From: Rhodoblastus sp963828185
GTDB lineage: Bacteria > Pseudomonadota > Alphaproteobacteria > Rhizobiales > Beijerinckiaceae
DNA length: 64,000 nucleotides
NCBI GenBank assembly: GCA_963828185.1
Contig: CAWHDV010000002.1
Span: forward strand, 62,001 to 126,000
Direction: 5' to 3'
Below, piece after piece: positions 8,507-15,952 of the stretch (positions are counted from its first letter, which is position 1; every line of letters starts with the position of its first letter). Position numbers and translations under genes: made by a program. The notes beneath the pieces were generated by a model, which did no database searches, had not been told where the DNA came from, and was given only the letters and a program-made list of their open reading frames with translations.

Positions 8507-8749
8507 ATGAGATCCATCGCCTCGTCAATGCTTGCCGCGACATTCCTCGCCAGCGCTTCTTTTGCCGGCGCCGCTTTCGCGCTGCCTGGCAACGGCTCCG
8601 CCCCCGGCCTTGCGCCGCAAAGCGCTGGCGTCATGCCGGTTGCGATGAAAAAACACACGAAAAAGATGACCAAGCACAAGAAGATGGATACGATGAAAAA
8701 GGCTCCGAGCGACCAGCCAATGGAAAAGGCGCCCGAAAAGCCGATGTGA
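8507..8749 (+). CDS. Small secreted Lys/Met-rich protein
   Basis: An 80-residue protein with a signal peptide (about residues 1-25, ending FAGAAFA). The short mature part is dominated by Lys and Met (MKKHTKKMTKHKKMDTMKK) and ends in a Pro/Met/Lys tail. The start is strongly marked by GAGAGGAGG eight bases upstream. Short exported proteins rich in Met, Lys and His of this kind are common in Proteobacteria and are sometimes linked to metal binding or envelope charge, but no function can be read here. A 9-bp hairpin follows the gene. Confidence 0.65.
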   Translation: MRSIASSMLAATFLASASFAGAAFALPGNGSAPGLAPQSAGVMPVAMKKHTKKMTKHKKMDTMKKAPSDQPMEKAPEKPM

Positions 8750-8760
8750 TGGTGGAAAAT

Positions 8761-8787
8761 CGTGGAGGCACGGAACCCGCCTCCACG
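8761..8787. terminator. Hairpin between the secreted-protein gene and the cytochrome gene
   Basis: CGTGGAGGC and GCCTCCACG form a perfect 9-bp stem with a nine-base loop. There is no U-run after it, so it could be a weak terminator, an RNA-stability element, or a structure near the ribosome binding site of the gene at 8803. Its position favours 8803 over ATG 8749 as the cytochrome start, since otherwise it would be inside the coding sequence. Confidence 0.4.
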
Positions 8788-8802
8788 CGCGTCTGGGGCA
8801 AG

Positions 8803-9669
8803 ATGTCCGATCCGATTCATTCACCTGACCGGAAGGCCGAACGAGTTCCGTTGGTCTATTTCCGCCATGCTTCGGTCGTGCGACTGACGCATTGGGTCAA
8901 TGTTGTCTGCATGACCTTGGCCTTGATGAGCGGGTTGCAGATTTTCAACGCCCGCCCCAATCTTTACTGGGGCCAGCAATCCAATTTCGACAAGCCGATC
9001 CTGTCGATGGGCGCCGCTTCCGATGACGCGTCGCGCGGCGTGACCCAGATCGGCTCGGCGCGCTTCGACACGACCGGCTGGCTGGGCGTCTCGCCAGGGA
9101 GCGACGGTCCCGACACCGAGCGCGGCTTCCCGCGCTGGATCACCTTGCCGGGCGTGCAGGATCTTTCAGGCGGCCGCCGCTGGCACTTCTTCTTCGCCTG
9201 GGCCTTTGTCATCAACGGCGCGATCTACCTGCTCTATTCGCTGCTTTCCCGCCACGTCGCGCGCGATCTGCTGCCGCGCGCGGGCGAATGGGGGGCCATT
9301 CCACATGCGATCGCCGAGCATGCCCGGCTGCGTTTTCCGCGAGGCGAAGAAGCGCGTCATTACAACATCCTGCAGAAGCTCACCTACCTCATTGTCATAT
9401 TCATCCTCCTGCCGGCGATGGTCCTGGCGGGCCTCGCCATGTCGCCGGGAATGGACGCCGGCTACCCGTTCCTGCTTGATCTGTTCGGCGGACGCCAATC
9501 AGCCCGCACCGTCCATTTCATCATCGCCTGGCTGCTGGTCCTGTTCGTCGCCGTGCATATCCTGATGGTCATCCTGTCGGGCTTCTTCAACAACATGCGC
9601 TCGATGATCACCGGCAGATACGCGATCGAGCCCGGCAAAATCGAGGCAGAGGAGGTCGGCGATGCCTGA
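8803..9669 (+). CDS. Cytochrome b561/b6-type membrane protein, partner of the molybdoprotein
   Basis: A 288-residue di-haem type membrane protein. Four transmembrane segments with membrane His residues are visible: RHASVVRLTHWVNVVCMTLALMSG at the start, HFFFAWAFVINGAIYLL near 130-150, YLIVIFILLPAMVLAG near 195-215, and HFIIAWLLVLFVAVHILMVI near 235-260. Proteins of this family carry electrons between the quinone pool and a periplasmic enzyme. Its stop overlaps the start of the molybdoprotein gene (9662), so the two are almost certainly translated together. ATG 8749 is an in-frame alternative start, but a hairpin lies between the two and GGGG precedes 8803. Confidence 0.8.
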   Translation: MSDPIHSPDRKAERVPLVYFRHASVVRLTHWVNVVCMTLALMSGLQIFNARPNLYWGQQSNFDKPILSMGAASDDASRGVTQIGSARFDTTGWLGVSPGSDGPDTERGFPRWITLPGVQDLSGGRRWHFFFAWAFVINGAIYLLYSLLSRHVARDLLPRAGEWGAIPHAIAEHARLRFPRGEEARHYNILQKLTYLIVIFILLPAMVLAGLAMSPGMDAGYPFLLDLFGGRQSARTVHFIIAWLLVLFVAVHILMVILSGFFNNMRSMITGRYAIEPGKIEAEEVGDA

Positions 9670-10468
9670 AGGCCCGGACCGGCGGCGCTTCCTCGCCTTG
9701 GCCGCGAGCGCGGGAACGTTCTCGCTCGGAGGATGCGACAAGGACAGGATCGCTGAAAATCCCCGTGTGCTTTCCACGCTCGACAAGGCGGCGCTTTTGA
9801 GCCGCCGCGTGCAGCGGTTGATCGTTCCTCGAACGGCGCTGGCCCGCGAATTTGGCGAAAGCGATATTGCGCCGCTGTTCCGGCCGAACGGCAGCATCGA
9901 CCCGCATGATTCCGTTTACAGGAGCCTGGCGCGCGAAAAATTCGCGAGCTGGAGCTTGCCGGTCGGGGGCATGGTCGAAACGCCGTTGACCCTGAGCCTT
10001 GCCGATTTGCGCGCGCTGCCGGCGCGGACCCAGATCACGCGGCACGATTGCGTCGAGGGATGGAGCTGCATCGGCAAATGGACCGGCGTCCCCCTCGCCG
10101 CGCTGCTCGAACGCGCCCGGCCGACACGGCAAGCAAGGTTCGTGGTGATCCATTGCTTCGACTCGCCCGACGTCGATGTGCAGCAAGGCGGGGCCGATCA
10201 ATCCGCTCCCGCGGCGGATATCTACTACGAAAGCATCGACTTCATCGACGCGTTCCATCCGCAGACGATCCTGGCCTATGCGCTGAACGGAGCGGACCTG
10301 CCCGTTGCCAACGGCGCGCCGCTGCGCCTGCGCGTCGAGCGCCAACTCGGCTACAAGATGGCGAAATATATCAAAGGCATCGAACTCGTCAGCGATTTCG
10401 CGCATCTCGGCGGCGGCAGGGGCGGTTATTGGGAAGACCGCGGCTACGAGTGGTATGCGGGGATCTGA
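9662..10468 (+). CDS. Molybdopterin-dependent oxidoreductase, sulfite-oxidase fold
   Basis: A 268-residue exported enzyme. The N-terminus has a twin-arginine motif (RRRFLALAAS) followed by a lipobox-like LGGC, suggesting Tat export and possibly lipid anchoring. The core (about 100-250) is the oxidoreductase molybdopterin-binding domain, with HDCVEGWSCIGKWTGVPLAALL. One of these cysteines is the expected molybdenum ligand. HCFDSPDV and the C-terminal RVERQLGYKMAKYIKGIELV are also typical. The substrate is unknown; relatives act on sulfite or on methionine sulfoxide. It overlaps the cytochrome b561 gene by eight bases, which supplies its electron partner. Confidence 0.85.
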   Translation: MPEGPDRRRFLALAASAGTFSLGGCDKDRIAENPRVLSTLDKAALLSRRVQRLIVPRTALAREFGESDIAPLFRPNGSIDPHDSVYRSLAREKFASWSLPVGGMVETPLTLSLADLRALPARTQITRHDCVEGWSCIGKWTGVPLAALLERARPTRQARFVVIHCFDSPDVDVQQGGADQSAPAADIYYESIDFIDAFHPQTILAYALNGADLPVANGAPLRLRVERQLGYKMAKYIKGIELVSDFAHLGGGRGGYWEDRGYEWYAGI

Positions 10469-10614
10469 TTTTTTCCAAAGCGCGGCGGCGTCGTGAGCTG
10501 GATTGCCGCTACGCTGGAAGCAACCTCTCGATGGTTTTGGCGTTGACCCCGTGGCGTGGCGCCCTGGCTCAGACGCAGCCGTCGCGCCAGACGCCCAACC
10601 AACGGATTGCGCCG

Positions 10615-11277
10615 ATGCCGGGCAAAACCTCTTCAGTGGATCGCCCGCCGCGATTTTTCCGTCTGGCGGTCGCATTCTGCCTTTTTGCTCGCCTCGGGGC
10701 CGCGCAGCCATGCTTCGCCGAGACGCCCGCCCCAGCCCCGGCCAATCCCGCGCCAGCGGCGGTCAATCCTGCGCCGGCAACGACGACGACAAAGCCGGCT
10801 GAGGCGGCGCATCCGGCCGCCGCCAAGCCGGCCACGCCGGTGATGGAGACGCCCGCCGTCGTGATGAATGGCGACGCGGCGACGACCCTCCTCGGCAAGC
10901 TGGTGAAAAGCGTCAATGGCGGCGATCTCGGGCGGGTGGTCGACCTCATCGCCGACCGCAACGGGACGTTGCGCGCGGCCGTGATCGATTTCGGCGGATT
11001 TCTCGGCGTCGGGACGCGCAAGATCGCCGTGGACTGGACCGCCCTGCATTTTCCGAAAGAGGGGGGCCTGGACAAGCTGATCGCCGACCTGCCGCGCGAC
11101 CAGCTGAAGAACGCGCCGGTTTTCAAGGAAGGCGAGCCGATCGTCGTCATCGGCGGCCCGCCGATCGCGCGACCTCCTGCCGCCGCTCCTCCCCCCGGCG
11201 CGCCGCCGCCGCCTAAGCCCGCGTCATCGCCCAACGCTGCGCCCGACAACGACGGCGCCGCGCAGCCCAAGCGATAG
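10615..11277 (+). CDS. Secreted PRC-barrel domain protein
   Basis: A 220-residue protein. A signal peptide (RFFRLAVAFCLFARLGAAQPCFA) leads into a Pro/Ala/Thr-rich linker (about 35-75). The PRC-barrel domain follows at about 88-145 (LLGKLVKSVNGGDLGRVVDLI...LRAAVIDFGGFLGVGTRKIAVDW). The C-terminus is again Pro-rich. PRC barrels are small beta folds that bind proteins or pigments; exported versions are common in Rhizobiales with unknown roles. ATG 10615 has CGGA about nine bases upstream; ATG 10531 is an in-frame alternative. It follows the molybdoprotein by about 145 bases. Confidence 0.7.
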   Translation: MPGKTSSVDRPPRFFRLAVAFCLFARLGAAQPCFAETPAPAPANPAPAAVNPAPATTTTKPAEAAHPAAAKPATPVMETPAVVMNGDAATTLLGKLVKSVNGGDLGRVVDLIADRNGTLRAAVIDFGGFLGVGTRKIAVDWTALHFPKEGGLDKLIADLPRDQLKNAPVFKEGEPIVVIGGPPIARPPAAAPPPGAPPPPKPASSPNAAPDNDGAAQPKR

Positions 11278-11389
11278 CGGCGCGTCCGCGCCAAGGCGCG
11301 AAAATCAGGACAAAAAGGATATTGCCACGGCGCCCGACACCGATCGCACCCGACCCTCCGGCGGCAGCAGCCACGGCCTCGACTGGCTG

Positions 11390-12571
11390 GTGTTCTTCGT
11401 CGCCGACATCCAGACCGGTTTCGGCGCCTTCGTCGCGGTATTCCTCACCACGCAGAAATGGACTCAGGTCGATATCGGCCTGCTCCTGACCGCCAGCAGT
11501 CTCGTCGGCCTGTTCGGACTCGTCCCGGCCGGCGCCATCGTCGATGCGACCAGATCCCCGCGCGCCGTCGTCGCCGTCTGCCTGGTCGCTATCGGCGCCA
11601 GCGCTTTCCTTTTCGCCTCCTTTCCGATCTTTCTTCTCGCCATGGCGACGCGCGTGCTGCACGGCCTGGCGAGCTGCGTCCTCGGCCTGGCCCTGGTCTC
11701 TCTCAGTCTCGGCCTCGTCGGCGAGAATGACATGAGCGAAAGGCTCGGCCGCAACGCCGCTTTCGCTTCGGCCGGAACCGGGCTGGCCGCCGGCGTCATG
11801 GGTTTTTGCGGTTATTATCTGTCGAGCCGCGCCGTATTCTACCTCGCGGGCAGTCTCACCTTGCCTGCCCTTTTCGCCTTGTCATGCATCGCGACGAGCG
11901 AAGTCGGCCCCGCCTCCGACGCCTCGCGCGGCGCGCCGACCAATCTGAAGACCCTGGCGTTCGGCCTCGGGCAAATGGCGCGCGACGGCAGATTCCTCCG
12001 CTTCATTTTCTGCCTGGCGATGTTCCATCTGGCCAATGCGGCCATGCTGCCGCTCGCCGCCAGCATGGTGACGCTTCGCTCGCGCGAGGCCGCGACCTTG
12101 ATGGTCGCTGCCTCCATTGTCGTGCCGCAATTCGTCACGGCGACGCTTTCGCAATGGGTCGGCCGGCGGACGCGCATCCTCGGTCGCAAACCCATGCTGC
12201 TGATGGGCTTTGCCGCCCTCACACTACGGGGGCTGGCCTTCTCCCTGACCGGGGAGCCGGAATGGCTGGTGCTGTTCCAGTCGCTCGACGGGCTGTCCGC
12301 GGCGGTTCTCGCCGTCGTCACGCCGCTCATCATTGTCGATCTCACGCGCGAAAACGGCCATTTCAATCTGGCGCAAGGCCTCGCCGGAAGCGCCGCCGGC
12401 GTCGGCGCGGCCCTGAGCACGACGCTGACGGGATACATGAGCGACCGATATGGCAGCTACGCCGCCTTCAACCTGCTGACCATCCTCGCGGCGCTCGGCT
12501 TCGTCGCCGTGCGGCTTCTGATGCCGGAGACCGAGCCGGAATCGCAGAAAATCCACAAAGACTCAAAATGA
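11390..12571 (+). CDS. MFS transporter
   Basis: A major-facilitator protein of about 393 residues or slightly more, with about twelve hydrophobic segments and no signature that fixes the substrate. The start is uncertain. GTG 11390 falls within the first transmembrane segment (LDWLVFFVADIQTGF...), so translation must begin further upstream. No ATG, GTG or TTG lies in frame between the preceding gene's stop and 11390. An ATT at 11321, three bases after AAAAAGG, is a possible rare start. A frameshift near the N-terminus is another explanation. It converges on the glycosyltransferase at 12620, with a hairpin between. Confidence 0.75.
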   Translation: MFFVADIQTGFGAFVAVFLTTQKWTQVDIGLLLTASSLVGLFGLVPAGAIVDATRSPRAVVAVCLVAIGASAFLFASFPIFLLAMATRVLHGLASCVLGLALVSLSLGLVGENDMSERLGRNAAFASAGTGLAAGVMGFCGYYLSSRAVFYLAGSLTLPALFALSCIATSEVGPASDASRGAPTNLKTLAFGLGQMARDGRFLRFIFCLAMFHLANAAMLPLAASMVTLRSREAATLMVAASIVVPQFVTATLSQWVGRRTRILGRKPMLLMGFAALTLRGLAFSLTGEPEWLVLFQSLDGLSAAVLAVVTPLIIVDLTRENGHFNLAQGLAGSAAGVGAALSTTLTGYMSDRYGSYAAFNLLTILAALGFVAVRLLMPETEPESQKIHKDSK

Positions 12572-12604
12572 CCGGCGATGACCGTCGTCGGGGCGCCGGT
12601 CATT
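12567..12604. terminator. Bidirectional terminator-like hairpin
   Basis: AATGACCGGCG and CGCCGGTCATT form a perfect 11-bp stem with a 16-base loop. It lies between the convergent ends of the MFS gene and the GT4 gene and includes the MFS stop codon. No strong U-run follows on either strand. Confidence 0.5.
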
Positions 12605-12619
12605 GCGGGTCGTCGCGCG

Positions 12620-13726
12620 TCACACGGCGCTGAGGCTCGGGCGGCCGCGCTTTGCCTGCATCAGGAGGTGTTCGTCGACATGCACGCCATTGTGTTCGGC
12701 GCGACGGTCGATCAGCGCGCGATAGACGCGCAGATAATCTTCCGCCATGCGCCGCGCGGTGAACCTTGCCTCGAATTTTTGGCGGATCACTTCGCGCGAC
12801 AGCGAGAGGGTCTTGCGCACCGCCTCGACGGCTTGGATTTCATCCTCGACCACGAAGCCGGTGACGCCGTTTTCGACGATTTCCGGCGCCGCTCCGCGAT
12901 TGAAAGCCACAACGGGAGCGCCGCAGGCCATGGCCTCGATCATGACCAGACCGAAAGGCTCGGGCCAGTCGATGGGAACGATCAGCGCCAGCGCGCCGCT
13001 CAGGAATTCCGCCTTTTGCGCGTCGTTGATCTCGCCGATGAACTCCACGCCCGGCGTGGACAGCAAGGGTGCAATCTCGTCGCGGAAATAATCCTTGTCG
13101 GCGGAATCGACCTTGGCGGCGATCTTGAGCGGCAGGCCGCAGCGCTGCGCAATGCGAATGGCGAGGTCCGCGCGCTTTTCCGGCGATATGCGGCCGAGAA
13201 AGGCGAGATAGCTGGGCCGCGAGGGCTGCGGCCGCAGCTTTTCCGCCGGCAGCCCGTGATGCACCGTGGCGACGAAATTCGCCTGCGGCAAAGGTCGCCG
13301 CTGCGCGTTCGAAATCGAGACGACCGGCGCGTCGGAATAAGTGTCGAATAGCGGCTGATGTTCGGGAAGATCGAGTCGTCCGTGCAGCGTCGAGAGAAAG
13401 GGAACCGGCTGCCGCATGAACAGCGAGAAGGGATAATAATCGAGGTGAAAATGCAGGAGATCGAATTCGGCTGAGCGCCGATAGACATGTTCGAGCATCG
13501 CCATATGCAGGGCGTTGGCGTCTCGGACCGAGCCGTCAAGCCGCAGGGCGCGCGGCCAGAAGGGCGCGAGTTTCGCCGTGGTTCGCGAATCGCCGCTGGC
13601 GAAAAGCGTCACCTCGTGGCCGAGCGTCGTCAGTTCTTCGGTCAGCCAGGAGACGACGCGTTCGGTTCCGCCGTAGAGAGCCGGCGGCACGGCTTCGGTC
13701 AAGGGTGCTATTTGCGCGATCCGCAT
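12620..13726 (-). CDS. Family 4 glycosyltransferase
   Basis: A 368-residue GT-B enzyme. The N-terminus (MRIAQIAPLTEAVPPALYGGTERVVSWL) is the usual acceptor-domain start with the glycine-rich GGTER motif. The C-terminal half has FLGRISPEKRADLAI (nucleotide-sugar domain) and PEPFGLVMIEAMACGAPVVA, the E-x7-E retaining-transferase signature. ATG 13726 is preceded by GGAGGATC. It is cytosolic. With the debranching-type enzyme downstream it suggests metabolism of glycogen or a surface glucan, although the donor and acceptor cannot be read from sequence. Confidence 0.85.
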   Translation of the reverse strand: MRIAQIAPLTEAVPPALYGGTERVVSWLTEELTTLGHEVTLFASGDSRTTAKLAPFWPRALRLDGSVRDANALHMAMLEHVYRRSAEFDLLHFHLDYYPFSLFMRQPVPFLSTLHGRLDLPEHQPLFDTYSDAPVVSISNAQRRPLPQANFVATVHHGLPAEKLRPQPSRPSYLAFLGRISPEKRADLAIRIAQRCGLPLKIAAKVDSADKDYFRDEIAPLLSTPGVEFIGEINDAQKAEFLSGALALIVPIDWPEPFGLVMIEAMACGAPVVAFNRGAAPEIVENGVTGFVVEDEIQAVEAVRKTLSLSREVIRQKFEARFTARRMAEDYLRVYRALIDRRAEHNGVHVDEHLLMQAKRGRPSLSAV

Positions 13727-13808
13727 AGGTGAGATCCTCCAAGGAGCTGGAATTCGCAACGGTGCGGCCGCAAGCAAGCGCGGCCGTAATTCGCCAAACC
13801 CGCGTCAA

Positions 13809-13892
13809 TGCATTGGGAACCTGACGTAGATCCTCTGGAGCCTGACGTGGAACCTTTGAAACTTGACGGGAAACCTTTGGAACCTGACGGGG
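13809..13892. repeat. Four tandem copies of a 21-bp unit
   Basis: Four 21-base units start at 13809, 13830, 13851 and 13872. The best conserved core is GGAACCTGACG; the last two copies differ mainly at two positions (AACCTTTGAAACTTGACGGG against AACCTTTGGAACCTGACGGG). The array lies in the 279-bp divergent gap between the GT4 gene and the ABC exporter gene, so it could carry regulator sites for one or both. Confidence 0.8.
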
Positions 13893-14005
13893 TCTTGGCG
13901 CATTCCGTCTCAACCGCTCGACCGGCGCGCGGTTCCCTGCGCCGCGCGAATGACGAGATGGCGCGTCAAGATCTTGCAAAATCTTGAGCAACGCGAACCT
14001 GAATC

Positions 14006-15826
14006 ATGGCATCGGTTCCCGCGTGGCAAGGGACGCGGAAAGCTCCAACAAGGTTTTTTGCACCTGTGGCCAGAGATCTTTGCCATTACCGACGCCGGCC
14101 GATCGCGCTCGTCGGACGCTATATCGCGAGAAGGCCGGCGGCGCATGGTTTTATCCTGCTGGCCGTGCTCACTGCGGCGACCTGCGCCATCGGCACGCAA
14201 TACGGCGTCAAGCGCCTGGTCGACGCCATCGCCCACGGGCCTGGGGCGCCGACGAGCCCCTGGCCGGCCTTCGCCATTCTCGTCGCCTTCATCGCCTGTG
14301 ACAATTTTTTCTGGCGCGCCGCCGGCTGGGTCGCGAGCTCCACTTTCGTCAAGGTCACGGGCGATCTGCGCTCTGAACTGTTCCGCCACCTGACCGGCCA
14401 TGCGCCGGCCTATTTCGCCGACCGCATGCCGGGCACGCTCACCAGCCGCATCACCGCAACGTCAAACGCCGTGTTCCAGGTCGAAAACATGTTCGTCTGG
14501 AACGTCCTGCCGCCCTGCGCCGCGACCGTGGGCTCCATCGCCTTCGTGGCGACAGTGAACGTCGCGATGGCGGCGGCGCTGATCGCGATCGGCGCGGTGG
14601 TCATGGCGGCGATGTACCATTTCGCCGCCAGGGGCGCGCCGCTGCACAATGCTTTCGCCGACAAGGCGGCGGCGGTCGACGGAGAAATGGTCGATGTCGT
14701 CGCCAATATGCCGCTGGTGCGCGCCTTCGGCGGCGCGACGCGCGAACATTGCCGCTTCGACGCCGCCGTCGCCATGGAAATGGGCGCTCGCCAGCGCAGC
14801 CTGCGCTACCTGGAAAAGCTGCGCCTCGCCCACGCCTTCGTCGTCGTGCTGGCGACGCTCGGGCTGCTCGCCTGGGCAATTCAGCTCTGGCTGGCGGGGC
14901 GGGCCAGCGCCGGCGACGTCGTGCTCGTCTGCACGTTGGGCTTGTCGGTCCTCAGCGCGACGCGCGACCTCGCGGTCGCCCTGGTCGATGTCACGCAATA
15001 TATGGCGCGCCTCGCCGAAGCGGTGGCCACGCTTCTCTCGCCGCACGAACTCAAGGATCACCCCGAGGCGCGGGCGCTGGTCGCCCAGGGCGCCCGCGTG
15101 ACCTTCGACGACGTTTCCTTCGCCTATCCCGCCGGCAACCAGGTTTTCTCGCACTTCAGCGTCGATATTCCGCAAGGTCAGCGCGTTGGCCTGGTCGGCC
15201 CGTCCGGCGGCGGCAAATCGACGCTGGTCGCCCTCGCGCAAAGGCTCTATCCGCCACAGACGGGGCGCATCCTCATCGACGAGCACGACATTGCGCGCGC
15301 GACCGAGCACAGCCTGCGTGAGGCGATCGCCATCGTGCCGCAGGACACAACGCTGCTCAATCGCACCCTGCTCGAAAACATCCGCTACGGCCGGCCGCAG
15401 GCGAGCGACGAAGAAGTCTGGGCCGCGGCCACGGCGGCGCGCTGCCGTCCCTTCATCGAGACGCTCCCCGACGGTCTCGAAACCATGGTTGGCGATCGCG
15501 GCGCCAAGCTTTCCGGCGGCCAGCGCCAGCGCATCGCCATTGCCCGCGCCTTCCTGAAGAACGCGCCGCTGGTGATTTTCGACGAAGCCACTTCGGCGCT
15601 CGACAGCGAATCCGAGGAGGCGATCCGCGAGGCGATGGAATGCCTGATGGCGGGCCGGACGGTGATCGCCATCGCCCACCGGATTTCGAGCCTGCGCAAT
15701 TTCGACCGGATCCTGGTGCTTCATGCGGGCCGGCTGCTGGAGGACGGCGCCCCGGGCGCCCTGATGCGCCACAATGGGCTTTATCGCGGCCTGGTCGAGC
15801 GCGAACTCGACCGCCTCGCCGCCTGA
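14006..15826 (+). CDS. ABC exporter, fused permease and ATPase
   Basis: A 606-residue half-transporter. Residues about 30-330 contain six membrane segments of the type-1 exporter fold. The ATPase domain has Walker A GPSGGGKST at 398-406, the signature LSGGQRQR at about 502, Walker B LVIFDEATSALD just after, and the His-switch AIAHR. It should act as a homodimer in the inner membrane and resembles MsbA/LipA-type exporters of lipids, glycans or peptides. ATG 14006 lacks a strong ribosome binding site. It stands between two carbohydrate genes, so export of a glycan or glycolipid is a reasonable guess only. Confidence 0.85.
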   Translation: MASVPAWQGTRKAPTRFFAPVARDLCHYRRRPIALVGRYIARRPAAHGFILLAVLTAATCAIGTQYGVKRLVDAIAHGPGAPTSPWPAFAILVAFIACDNFFWRAAGWVASSTFVKVTGDLRSELFRHLTGHAPAYFADRMPGTLTSRITATSNAVFQVENMFVWNVLPPCAATVGSIAFVATVNVAMAAALIAIGAVVMAAMYHFAARGAPLHNAFADKAAAVDGEMVDVVANMPLVRAFGGATREHCRFDAAVAMEMGARQRSLRYLEKLRLAHAFVVVLATLGLLAWAIQLWLAGRASAGDVVLVCTLGLSVLSATRDLAVALVDVTQYMARLAEAVATLLSPHELKDHPEARALVAQGARVTFDDVSFAYPAGNQVFSHFSVDIPQGQRVGLVGPSGGGKSTLVALAQRLYPPQTGRILIDEHDIARATEHSLREAIAIVPQDTTLLNRTLLENIRYGRPQASDEEVWAAATAARCRPFIETLPDGLETMVGDRGAKLSGGQRQRIAIARAFLKNAPLVIFDEATSALDSESEEAIREAMECLMAGRTVIAIAHRISSLRNFDRILVLHAGRLLEDGAPGALMRHNGLYRGLVERELDRLAA

Positions 15827-15952
15827 ACAAATTCTCGGGAGCGCGAACGCCGGTTTTTCGCCAAGAAATCGGCGTCGTTTTGTCGCCGCCGAAGTTCACT
15901 TTCCAAACTCGATTGGCGCCAAGAAATTTGCGGCGACGAAGGGGCGAAGCCA

